14,141 bases of DNA, from NCBI GenBank assembly GCA_025937115.1, contig JAICSB010000034.1, positions 1 through 14,141 on the forward strand. Reading direction: 5' to 3'. Of this stretch, positions 7,227-14,141 are shown one piece after another (positions within the stretch are counted from its first letter, which is position 1; the number at the start of each line of letters is the position of its first letter). The translations under genes were made by a program, and so were the position numbers. The notes under the pieces are model-generated. The model was not told where the DNA came from and did no database searches. It saw nothing but the letters and a program-made list of their open reading frames with translations. Origin of the DNA: Pseudonocardiaceae bacterium (lineage in GTDB: Bacteria > Actinomycetota > Actinomycetes > Mycobacteriales > Pseudonocardiaceae).

Positions 7227-7677
7227 CTATGCCGCGGCGGCTCCGGTGGTGATGCCGAGGTGGTGGAAGAGGGTTTGCATGTTGATGCGGAGGGTTTCGT
7301 AGTCGCGGTCGATGCGGGTCCAGGTGGCGGGTTTGCGGCCAATCCGGGGGCTTCGGATGCCGGCGAGGACGGGTGCGATGACGTGGTCGCGTAGTGCCAG
7401 GAGGGCGGCAATGGTGCGAGCACCTGGTAGCGGCGGGGTTTGCTGATGAGTTCTTACCGCGGAGTTTGCGCAGGTCATATGCGGCGTGGCGGATGGTGTA
7501 GTCGGTGTTCCCGGTGTTCGTGTGCACCCTGGTGGCCAGGTCGGCGACGGTGAAGCCGCCAGGTGCGGCGGACAAGGCGAGCACCGCGGTCAGGGCGGCG
7601 CGGATCCGCAGGGACCATTTCGCGTGCCCACAGACTTGGCGGTCCGAGACGCAGCCTCGCGAGATGATATCGATCAT
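7227..7677 (-). pseudogene. Decayed C-terminal part of an actinobacterial hypothetical (winged-helix-like) protein
   Basis: Three minus-strand frames must be joined to read one protein. The segment before about 7460 includes GGFTVADLATRVH and DYTIRHAAYDLRKLRGK. The next frame supplies LISKPRRYQVL, and a third runs from ARTIAALLALRDHVIAP through MGRK-like IGRKPATW to DYETLRINMQTLFHHLG, ending at TAG (7227-7229). At least two indels are therefore needed, one near 7450 and one near 7420-7430. I recognise the joined C-terminal half as a repeat-family hypothetical protein widespread in actinobacteria, by recall and without a named function. The DYTIRHAAYDLRKLRGK part looks like a recognition helix of a winged-helix fold. 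The N-terminal part is missing: upstream of 7677 the same frame soon meets a stop (7714-7716). It is most likely a transferred remnant. Confidence 0.65.
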
Positions 7678-8026
7678 CGACTGACAGGGCTTGATCTGCG
7701 GGTCAGGCTGAGGTCATATGGCGATGTCCTCAAACGTGTCACACCCAACCGCCACCTCACCTACCGGCCCCGCTGCCGCCACGGCGTTCCGAGGCGAAGC
7801 CTCTATAGAGTGATGACCGAAACGGCAGCCATACCAGTGCGGTGCAGGGCTCTCGGCCCGCTCTGATCCCCCGGTTCGACTTCGCCGCTCAGATCAGATA
7901 TGCGTTGCCAACGGTAGCTATAGAGCCCATAATACCCCGGTAATGGGGATTTCGATGAACTGAGGTGACTCTTGGCGACCAGGCCAGTACTCCGCGCTTC
8001 ATAAAACTTTTCAAAGGAGCTGCGTT
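7678..8026. other. Non-coding spacer with promoter and leader of the DUF5602-like lipoprotein gene
   Basis: I find no credible gene in this 349-base stretch. It holds a small hairpin, GAGGC-GAA-GCCTC (7791-7803), the promoter at 7905-7933, a leader of about 85 bases with a CCCC-GGTAAT-GGGG hairpin (7935-7948), and a strong ribosome binding site just before 8027. A plus-strand open frame crosses this region, but its first part is antisense to the decayed gene and it shows no recognisable protein. Confidence 0.5.
7905..7933 (+). promoter_or_regulatory. Housekeeping-type promoter of the lipoprotein gene
   Basis: TTGCCA (7905-7910) and CATAAT (7928-7933) are separated by exactly 17 bases, each one base away from the TTGACA and TATAAT consensus. 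Transcription would start near 7940, leaving a leader of about 87 bases before the ATG at 8027. This is unusually close to consensus for a high-GC actinobacterium and suggests steady expression. Confidence 0.6.
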
Positions 8027-8839
8027 ATGCATTCCCGCTATATGCGTCGCTATGTGGGGCCAATCCTGGCAGCCTGTGTGACGCTCACGCTTCTCGCCGG
8101 CTGCGGTAACGGCCAAACGAACAAAAGCGGCACATTCTTCGGTCCGTCCCAGACCATCGGCGACGGTACGGCCAAAACCTACGTAACGGTTGACAATGCC
8201 GGTAATCCGAGCGAGGTCGGCATTCGGATGTCGGCGGCATCACTGAACGGGCTCCCAGCGGAAGATGCCGTTCCTCCCCGGATGTTAATACTCGCTTTGC
8301 CGGCTCAGGCCTCGGCGACGGCCTTCGATCATGTTATGCTCAATTGGAACAGTCACGGACATGAGCCGGCGGTGCTATTTGGTAAACCGCACTTCGACAT
8401 GCACTTCTATATGATCGACCAGGAAGCGGTGGAGAAAATCAATCCGAGCAGCCCGGACTTCAGCACACGGGCCGCGAATCTGCCTACCCCGAAGTACATT
8501 CCGGTGGATTACGTCACGCCTCCCGGTTTACCCGCCGAGAATACGGTGCCCGCCATGGGGTTGCACTGGCTTGACCGGACGGACGGGTTCGTACCGGGCA
8601 CGTACGATTTCAAGCAGACCCTGATCAACGGGTCGTGGGACGGCACGTACACGTTTATCGAACCGATGATGACACGTGCCTGGATGCTGACGAAGCAGAC
8701 CGTTCATAAGAATGTCAAGCAGCCCCAGGCCTACCAGCGCAACGGCTACTTCCCGACAACATACAACGTCCGTTACGACGACCAGGCGAAGGAGTACTTG
8801 ATCTCGCTGGGCGGAATGGTAATGCGCCACGCGTCATGA
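8027..8839 (+). CDS. DUF5602-like (TTHB210-like) exported lipoprotein
   Basis: This 270-residue protein begins with a short positively charged N-terminus, a hydrophobic core and LLAGC, with Cys26 as the lipid-attachment site. The mature part contains H110-G-H112 and the His-x-Asp-x-His motif PHFDMHFYM (H122, D124, H126), consistent with a metal-binding surface. From memory these features and the overall layout resemble DUF5602/TTHB210-like proteins, which have no firm biochemical role. The ATG is well supported by AAAGGAG (8013-8019) with 7-base spacing, one of the clearest ribosome sites in the window. It has its own promoter at 7905-7933. The tricorn-type protease gene starts 30 bases downstream and may be cotranscribed. 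Family assignment is probable, function unknown. Confidence 0.75.
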   Translation: MHSRYMRRYVGPILAACVTLTLLAGCGNGQTNKSGTFFGPSQTIGDGTAKTYVTVDNAGNPSEVGIRMSAASLNGLPAEDAVPPRMLILALPAQASATAFDHVMLNWNSHGHEPAVLFGKPHFDMHFYMIDQEAVEKINPSSPDFSTRAANLPTPKYIPVDYVTPPGLPAENTVPAMGLHWLDRTDGFVPGTYDFKQTLINGSWDGTYTFIEPMMTRAWMLTKQTVHKNVKQPQAYQRNGYFPTTYNVRYDDQAKEYLISLGGMVMRHAS

Positions 8840-8869
8840 ACATATGAGCGACGCGGCTAGGGTGCGGGA

Positions 8870-11800
8870 ATGCTGAGCGCCGGTAATGACTCCTACCTCC
8901 GCTACCCCACCCTGCACGGCGACCTGGTGGGTTTCGTCGCCCAGGACGACGTATGGCTCGCCCCAGTGGAAGGTGGCCGGCCGTGGCAGCTGACCTCCGA
9001 CCACGCCCCGACCAAGGACTTGCGCTTTTCTCCCGACGGTGAGCACCTGGCGCACCTCAGCCAGCGCGATGGGGTGCCCGAGTTGCACGTCGTAGCCACC
9101 GCAGGTGGCCCGTCAGTGCGCACGACATGGTGGGGCGACGGCCACGCCCGCGTGCTGGGCTGGGCCGATGCGCACCGGATCCACGTGGCCTCCGCTGTGG
9201 CTGAGCCGTTACGCCACCGCACGTGGGCTCGTGTCGTGCCGCGCGACGGTGGACCCGCGCAGCGTCTGCCGTACGGGCCGGTCACCGCGCTGGATATCGC
9301 GGGGCACGGAGCGGTGGTACTTGGCACCGGATTCGGCGGGCGCCGGCGCGACCATGCGATGTGGAAGCGCTACCGCGGCGGCACTGCTGGGCGGCTATGG
9401 ATAGACACCGACGGCTCGGGAAGCTTCGTCCGACTGCTGCCCGAGCTGGACGGTCAGCTCACCGTGCCCATGTGGGCGGGTGGACGGGTGGCTTTCCTGT
9501 CTGACCACGAAGGCGTGGGCAATGTGTACTCGGTGCTGCCCGACGGCGCGGACTTACGCAGGCACACCGACCACGACGACTACTACGCCCGGCACGCCAC
9601 CACCGATGGCGAGCGCGTGGTGTACGCCGTCGCTGGTGAGCTCTGGTTACTCGACGACCTCGCCGCCGACTCTCAACCGCGCCGGCTGGAGCTGCGCACC
9701 GGGGGGCCCCGCGCGGCACTCGTGTCGGCCCCGGTGCCCGCAGGCAAGCACCTGGGCGACGTCGCCGTCGACCGGACCGGCCGGGCGAGCGCGGTGGAGG
9801 TGCGGGGAAGTGTGCAATGGATGACGCACGCAGACGGCCCCGTGCGTACCCTCGCGGCCGGCTCGGGCGTACGTGCCCGGCTGCTCGGGGAGGACGTGGT
9901 GTGGGTCAGCGACGCCGAGGGTGCGGACGCGCTGGTGGTGTCCACCCGGGACGGCGCAAGCGAGCGCGTCCTGGCAGCGGGTCGGCTGGAACGGGTGATG
10001 GACCTCGCGGCCGCGCCGGACGGCAGCCGGCTTGCGGTAGCCCCGCACGATGGCCGGGTTCTGCTGGTCGACCCTGCCACCGGCGCAGCCAGCGAGCTGG
10101 CCCGCTCGGAGTACGGCGAGGTGGCGGACCTGGTCTTCTCCCCCGACTCTCGGTGGCTGGCGTGGACGCACTGCGGCCCGCACTCGCTGAGTCAGATCAA
10201 GCTGGCGCGGGTGCCTGAAGGCACCGTGCTCGATGCCACTGCGCTGCGCTTCGTCGACTCCACACCCACGTTCACTCTCGACGGGCGGCATCTGGCGTTC
10301 CTGTCCACCCGCACCTTCGACCCGGTATACGACTCGCAGGTCTTCGACCTCTCGTTCTCTGCCGGCACTCGCCCGCAGCTGCTGCCGCTGGCGGCCAGCA
10401 CCCCATCGCCGTTCGCCCCCACGGCGCAGGGTCTCGCCAGCACACCCGACGAGAACGGCCCAGACGTCGACGAGGTGACGGTGGTGGTGGATCCCGACGG
10501 CCTCGCCGATCGGGTCGTGCCCGTACCAGTACCCGCAGCGCGGTACTCCTCGCTGGTGGCGGCCAAGGGCGGTCTCGTGTGGCTGCGCAAACCGCTGCAC
10601 GGCGTGCTGGGCGATGACCTCGCCAGCCTCGACGCCGACACTCCGCGCCCGGTGCTCGAACGCCTGAATCTGGCCACCGGCACGTCGACCGTGCTCGCGG
10701 AAGACATCGATGACGTCTGGGTCAGCGGCGACGGCACGCGCCTGGTGATCCGCGACCGCAAAGAGTTACGGGTGCTACCCGCTGAGCGTCCGGCTAAGAA
10801 AGACGCCGAGCGCGGCGACTCGTCAGCGGCCCTCGACGTCGACCTTTCGCGGGTGCGCCTGCAGGTGAGGCCCGCCGCGGAGTGGCGCCAGATGTTCGAG
10901 GAGAGCGGACGCCTGATGCGGGACAACTTCTGGGTTGCCGACATGGCCGGCAATGACTGGCCGGCCTTGCTGGCCCGCTACCGGCCTCTGCTGGAGCGCA
11001 TCGCTACCCGTGACGACCTCTCCGATCTGCTCTGGGAGCTCCAAGCCGAGCTGGGCACGTCGCACGCCTACGAGACGCCGCCACCGAGCCCGGTGCAGAA
11101 GGACCGACGGCTGGGCCACCTCGGCGCAGACTTCGAACGCGGCACGGACGGGTTCTGGCGGATCACCAGGGTGCTGCCCGGGGAGAGCTCCGCGGGAGCG
11201 GGCCGCTCCCCATTGCGCGCACCGGGTGCCGCAGTGCAGTTCGGGGAGGTGCTGGTCGAGGTCGACGGACGCGCCGTCGACGCGGTGACCGGGCCTTGGC
11301 CGCTGTTAGTGGGCACCGCGGGCAAACCCGTCGAGCTGCGGCTGCGGGCGGTGGGCTCGGACGACGAACGCACCATCGTCGTGGTTCCAGTGGCCGACGA
11401 AATGCCGCTGCGCTACCACGACTGGGTGGCCGATCGCCGCGCCATGGTGCACGAGGCCACCCAGGGCAGGGTGGGTTACCTGCACGTGCCCGACATGATG
11501 GCGCTGGGCTGGGCACAGCTGCACCGCGACCTGCACACCGAGATGTCCCGTGAGGCGGTAGTGCTTGATGTACGCAGCAACGGCGGTGGACACACTTCGC
11601 AGCTGGTAGTGGAGAAGCTGGCCCGGGTGCTCACCGGATGGATCGTGCCACGGGGCAAGCGGCCCTACACCTACCCTCGGGATGTGCGACGGGGCCCGCT
11701 GATCACCGTCACAGACAAGAACGCGGGCTCCGACGGCGACATCGTCACCGCGATGATTCAGGAGCGCGGTCTCGGCCCGGTCGTTGGCATGCGCAGCTGG

Positions 11801-12094
11801 GGCGGCGTGGTCGGTATCGGGCCTGCGACCAAGCTGGTAGACGGCTCCACCGTCACCCAACCTCGCTTCGCCATGTGGATCGTGAACCGGCGCTGGTCGG
11901 TGGAAAACCACGGTGTCGACCCAGACGTGGAGGTGCCCGTTCCGCCGCAGGCGTGGGCTCAGGGCCTGGATCCGCAGCTAGACACCGCCCTAGAGCTGGC
12001 ACTAGGCGCCTTAGCGCAGATCCCCGCGGCCATCGCGCCGACCACCGACGACCGCCCGTCCACGGCAACACCGCCGTTGCCGGCCCGACGCTGA
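8870..12094 (+). CDS. Tricorn-type serine protease (peptidase family S41)
   Basis: This 1074-residue protein is almost the same length as the archaeal tricorn protease (about 1071), a large cytosolic peptidase acting downstream of the proteasome on short peptides. Domain order is complete: N-terminal beta-propeller repeats with FSPDG-type turns (about 1-300 and 300-640), a helical core domain (about 675-740), a PDZ domain (about 745-845) and the S41 catalytic domain (about 850-1045). Catalytic candidates are in place: His732 in GTSHAYE, nucleophile Ser954 in NAGSDGDI, and Glu1012 in VENHGVDPD. Asp955, next to the nucleophile, matches the residue that gives tricorn its preference for basic P1 residues. 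There is no signal peptide, so it is cytoplasmic. The ATG is preceded by AGGG (8859-8862) at 7 bases. Actinobacteria also have proteasomes, so a role in peptide turnover is reasonable. Confidence 0.93.
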   Translation: MLSAGNDSYLRYPTLHGDLVGFVAQDDVWLAPVEGGRPWQLTSDHAPTKDLRFSPDGEHLAHLSQRDGVPELHVVATAGGPSVRTTWWGDGHARVLGWADAHRIHVASAVAEPLRHRTWARVVPRDGGPAQRLPYGPVTALDIAGHGAVVLGTGFGGRRRDHAMWKRYRGGTAGRLWIDTDGSGSFVRLLPELDGQLTVPMWAGGRVAFLSDHEGVGNVYSVLPDGADLRRHTDHDDYYARHATTDGERVVYAVAGELWLLDDLAADSQPRRLELRTGGPRAALVSAPVPAGKHLGDVAVDRTGRASAVEVRGSVQWMTHADGPVRTLAAGSGVRARLLGEDVVWVSDAEGADALVVSTRDGASERVLAAGRLERVMDLAAAPDGSRLAVAPHDGRVLLVDPATGAASELARSEYGEVADLVFSPDSRWLAWTHCGPHSLSQIKLARVPEGTVLDATALRFVDSTPTFTLDGRHLAFLSTRTFDPVYDSQVFDLSFSAGTRPQLLPLAASTPSPFAPTAQGLASTPDENGPDVDEVTVVVDPDGLADRVVPVPVPAARYSSLVAAKGGLVWLRKPLHGVLGDDLASLDADTPRPVLERLNLATGTSTVLAEDIDDVWVSGDGTRLVIRDRKELRVLPAERPAKKDAERGDSSAALDVDLSRVRLQVRPAAEWRQMFEESGRLMRDNFWVADMAGNDWPALLARYRPLLERIATRDDLSDLLWELQAELGTSHAYETPPPSPVQKDRRLGHLGADFERGTDGFWRITRVLPGESSAGAGRSPLRAPGAAVQFGEVLVEVDGRAVDAVTGPWPLLVGTAGKPVELRLRAVGSDDERTIVVVPVADEMPLRYHDWVADRRAMVHEATQGRVGYLHVPDMMALGWAQLHRDLHTEMSREAVVLDVRSNGGGHTSQLVVEKLARVLTGWIVPRGKRPYTYPRDVRRGPLITVTDKNAGSDGDIVTAMIQERGLGPVVGMRSWGGVVGIGPATKLVDGSTVTQPRFAMWIVNRRWSVENHGVDPDVEVPVPPQAWAQGLDPQLDTALELALGALAQIPAAIAPTTDDRPSTATPPLPARR

Positions 12095-12130
12095 TCACCG
12101 TCGGTTCAGCCAGAGCGATGTATCTGGTGG

Positions 12131-12700
12131 GTGAAGCAGCCGCTCTCATGCCATCCGCTGAACCGTCCCCACGTGCTGGTGTTGTGGGACATCGACCACA
12201 CGCTGATCAAGACGCAGGGCGTCGGTTTCGCCATCTGCCAGCAGGTATTTCCCGCAGCGACGGGCCGGCCGCTGGATCAGATGGCGCAGATCTCGGGCCG
12301 CACCGAGCCCGACATCATGCGCGAGACTCTGCGCGTCAACGGGGTTGAGCCTACCGACGACGCGATTGACTCGCTTGCGGCGGCGCTCGTGCAAGGCTAC
12401 GAAGACGCCCGCAACGAACTCGCCACCACCGGACGAGCACTACCGGGAGCGGTAGCAACACTGCGACGGCTCGCCGCCGATCCACGCGTGCACCAAGCCG
12501 TGCTGACCGGCAACCTCCGCGACGGCTGTTCACCACGGCCGTCCGCGGCGCAGTACCGTTTCTGCTACGACCGCCAGTGGATCCACTCGGAGGGCAGCCC
12601 TCGCCGCCCGGCCCACGGGGATGACCTTGCACGCTGGAAGCTGTGTGGGTCTCCCGTCGACGGTGCCGACCGCGTGGCACCTGGGGAGCAGCATCCCTGA
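12131..12700 (+). pseudogene. HAD-family hydrolase, C-terminal half lost
   Basis: The frame encodes 189 residues. The first 130 are a normal haloacid dehalogenase-type phosphatase: motif I LWDIDHTL with nucleophile Asp20 and acid/base Asp22, a helical cap (about 30-100), and motif II VLTGN (Thr126). After LTGNLRD (about 12521) similarity stops. The expected motif III lysine and motif IV GDxxxD are missing from all three plus frames down to 12790, and family members usually have about 220-230 residues. The last 59 residues, rich in Arg, Pro and Ser, are probably readthrough into unrelated DNA. A catalytically competent enzyme is unlikely without motif IV. GTG at 12131 is the longest start; GTG at 12170 would begin just before the conserved LVLWDIDHTL. 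The gene follows the protease by 36 bases. Confidence 0.65.
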
Positions 12701-12791
12701 TCGTGCTGATCGAGCGCTCCCGGTGAGGGCTTACCGACAGGCAGTCGCTCCCTGAGCGTTTCCCGCCAGCAGCGACGGTCGTTACTCCACT

Positions 12792-13136
12792 GTGAGCGGC
12801 AACGAGCGCAGACACATCGCGGCCGAGACAGCCGATTACATGCCGATGGTAGTTGAGCGATCGGGTCCAGCGATCAGGGCAGCTCTGCTTGCTCATGCTC
12901 CCGAGAGGTGTATGCAGTTTGAGGCAGAGTTTCGCTCCGCACTCGAACTGGCCACACAGAATCTTGATCTATCAGGTCCTCAGGCGGTGCTGGCGCACTG
13001 GCAGGCGGTGGCCATGATGGCGGCGAACCAACTCACCGACGAGGAACGTGAGCAGATCGAGCGTGCGAAGGCCGGCGAGTTCAGTGGGCTGCTCACCTGG
13101 CACCAGGATGAGAAGGGGAGCTGGGTTCGGCTGTAG
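12792..13136 (+). CDS. DUF6247-like protein, probable antitoxin
   Basis: This 114-residue protein resembles, from memory, the actinobacterial DUF6247 family. The conserved core is GPAIRAALLAHAP followed by a segment around FEAEFRSALELATQNLDLSGPQAVLAHWQAVA (about 43-75). A charged stretch (EEREQIERAKAGEF, about 83-96) could embrace a toxin. DUF6247 genes often sit directly before a RelE/ParE-like gene, as here, so an antitoxin role is inferred. Its TAG stop abuts the ATG of the next gene with no gap and in the same frame. GTG at 12792 is the longest start but has no clear ribosome site; ATG at 12840 would still keep the core. No promoter is obvious. Confidence 0.65.
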   Translation: MSGNERRHIAAETADYMPMVVERSGPAIRAALLAHAPERCMQFEAEFRSALELATQNLDLSGPQAVLAHWQAVAMMAANQLTDEEREQIERAKAGEFSGLLTWHQDEKGSWVRL

Positions 13137-13394
13137 ATGTCGCGCTACACGCTCAAGTCGGTTGCGGAGGCTGACAGGCAGTACACCAACCTCCCCGAAG
13201 ATACGCGGCGACTGGTCGACCGGTGCATTCAAGAGTTGCTGGAAAATCCCACCGGCAATCCAGACAAGCAGTATGACTCGCAGTTTGATCAGTGGTCGGT
13301 CCCGATCGGGGATGATAAGGGATGGATCATTTATACCATCGTGGATAATGTTCAGCTGGTGATCCTGCTCCGGTTTCTACCCGGCCTCGACTAG
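13137..13394 (+). CDS. RelE/ParE-superfamily toxin-like protein
   Basis: This 85-residue protein fits the small RelE/ParE fold. An N-terminal helical hairpin (about 8-40, including EADRQYTNLPEDTRRLVDRC) is followed by beta strands with WSVPIGDDKGWIIYTIVDNVQLVILLRF (about 52-80). The shape is that of toxins which cleave ribosome-bound mRNA or inhibit gyrase; which one cannot be told. The ATG directly follows the TAG of the antitoxin-like gene. GGGGAG (13115-13120) lies 16 bases upstream, too far for independent use, so translational coupling is likely. A small CAGCA-CGA-TGCTG hairpin (13396-13408) with a T-rich tail just after the stop could be a weak terminator. Confidence 0.75.
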   Translation: MSRYTLKSVAEADRQYTNLPEDTRRLVDRCIQELLENPTGNPDKQYDSQFDQWSVPIGDDKGWIIYTIVDNVQLVILLRFLPGLD

Positions 13395-13568
13395 GCAGCA
13401 CGATGCTGGTTGTTCTGCTCGGCGGAAGGGTGGGAACCGAAGCGAGTATTCCGACACCTTGGTGATCCGCCACTCTCGCCCTTGGTGAATATTCAGCCGT
13501 TTGGACGTTGGTTGATGGGTTGACCTGCGGCTGCGGCAGGGTCGGTCGGCCGGCGTCGGGTCGCCGAT

Positions 13569-13921
13569 ATGGTGATCGACATGGCCATTGACGACGCTGG
13601 TGCTGCGATCGCTGCGTTAGCTGAGCCGGAGACGTTGCTGGTGTTCGGGGTGCTCGCGGTGAGGACGTCGAGACTTCGGGTGAACGCGTCGGGCCGGTCG
13701 GGGCCGGGAACGTCGTATGTGACGCCGTTTGGGCTGATGAGGGAGACGTCGCTGTCGAGGGATGTGGTTGAGGCGGCGGCCGGGCGTCTGAAGCGGGCCG
13801 GTCTGGTCGAAGTCTTGGTCGACGACGAGGGCGGGTATGAAGCTGGCGGATCAGCGAGGCCGCTGTGGCTGCCGCGACGACCGCATCGGTGGGTGTCTTC
13901 TCGCCGTCGGGCCGTGTATGA
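13569..13921 (+). pseudogene. Small winged-helix (ArsR/MarR-like) DNA-binding protein, frameshifted
   Basis: From ATG 13569 the first 92 codons read like a compact winged-helix regulator: ALAEPETLLVFGVLAV (helix), YVTPFGLMRETSLSRDVVEAAAGRLKRAGLVEVL (recognition helix and wing) and GGYEA. After that the frame turns to Arg/Pro-rich sequence. The next frame continues naturally from 13844 as WRISEAAVAAATTASVGVF and ends at TGA (13919-13921), giving a restored 117-residue protein. A single missing base near 13843 explains this. It may be a true mutation or a sequencing error. Neither target nor ligand can be inferred; the gene lies between a toxin-antitoxin pair and an IS66-type transposase. Confidence 0.55.
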
Positions 13922-14011
13922 CCCGGGGAACAGACCAGTTGCCGGGACGAATGTGACGATCTCAGCGCGTTGATCACGGATGCGGTGGCCTGGTCGTAGT
14001 GTGATCGTCGG

Positions 14012-14141
14012 GTGGCCGCGCCGGAGGAAATGCCGGGTGACGAGCTGATCTGGCTCCTCGCGGAGCGGGATGCGCGGATCACGACGCTATCCATGCAGGT
14101 CGCGGATCTGTTGGAGGCCAACGAGGCGTTGGCGGGGAAGC
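14012..14141 (+). mobile_element. N-terminus of an IS66-family transposase (partial, runs off the window)
   Basis: From GTG 14012 or ATG 14030 the frame encodes GDELIWLLAERDARITTLSMQ and continues to the window edge. This pattern (LLAERDARI...QVADLLEAN) is the leucine-zipper-like start of IS66-type TnpC transposases. GGAGG at 14023-14027 is only 2 bases before the ATG, which is too close, so the GTG may be the real start. The terminal inverted repeat of the element is not visible and the catalytic DDE region lies outside the window. Confidence 0.6.

Noticed and set aside
7214..7227. GACAA-AAAG-TTGTC hairpin after the oxidase gene as a terminator
   Set aside because: The 5-base AT-rich stem is too weak, and no T-run follows.
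7486..7866. 126-codon plus-strand open frame antisense to the decayed gene
   Set aside because: Its first half is the complement of the recognisable remnant. The second half shows no motif, and there is no ribosome site.
9647..10953. Two large minus-strand open frames inside the protease gene
   Set aside because: Both are antisense to a full-length gene with all domains and catalytic residues. Their products are Arg/Pro/Ser-rich with no motifs.
12351..12896. 181-codon minus-strand open frame across the HAD 3' junction
   Set aside because: It overlaps the well-conserved HAD N-terminal half and its product is Arg/Gly/Ser-rich without any recognised domain.
13327..14121. 264-codon minus-strand open frame at the right end
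   Set aside because: It is antisense to the toxin end, the winged-helix remnant and the IS66 start. The composition (Ser/Pro/Arg/Thr) is that of a shadow frame.
1..14141. CRISPR arrays, tRNA or rRNA genes, riboswitches
   Set aside because: I saw no regularly spaced repeats, tRNA-like cloverleaf or conserved rRNA or riboswitch core when reading both strands. Faint or unusual RNA genes could be missed without a covariance search.

Overview
The window looks like a high-GC actinobacterial chromosome, most likely from the mycobacteria or close relatives. Supporting this are the GC-rich coding bias, frequent GTG starts, a probable leaderless start, a split ATPase/permease/adaptor efflux set, a tricorn-type protease and a DUF6247 gene. 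No rRNA, tRNA or CRISPR array is visible, and the genus is an inference.

Left part (1-3910): a minus-strand efflux operon reads ATPase (3910-3218), FtsX/MacB-type permease (3221-1995) and MacA-like lipoprotein adaptor (1897-188). It ends in a perfect 21-bp bidirectional hairpin terminator at 130-178. The end of an unidentified plus-strand frame enters from the left edge. The adaptor has a long Gly/Pro-rich insert bounded by two cysteines at the expected tip of its coiled-coil hairpin.

Centre-left (3911-7193): a divergent control region is followed by a tight plus-strand trio. First is an EgtD-family amino-acid N-methyltransferase whose two histidine-side-chain recognition positions both appear to be glycine. 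Second is a PrmC/HemK-like methyltransferase with an NPPY motif. Third is a single polypeptide joining a CDGSH iron-sulfur domain to a heme-oxygenase-like (putative diiron) oxidase. This is the best candidate in the window for an undescribed system, possibly a small pathway that methylates and then oxidises an amino-acid-derived substrate.

Centre (7194-12094): a decayed minus-strand gene with at least two frame breaks (7227-7677) is followed by a well-formed promoter and a DUF5602-like lipoprotein. After that comes a full-length tricorn-type S41 protease with its catalytic residues in place.

Right part (12131-14141): this is accessory DNA. A HAD-family phosphatase loses its C-terminal half at about 12521. 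Next come a DUF6247/RelE-ParE-like toxin-antitoxin pair whose genes abut as TAG-ATG, a frameshifted winged-helix gene, and the first residues of an IS66-type transposase cut by the window edge. Decay and mobile DNA at this end suggest a recombination-prone boundary.
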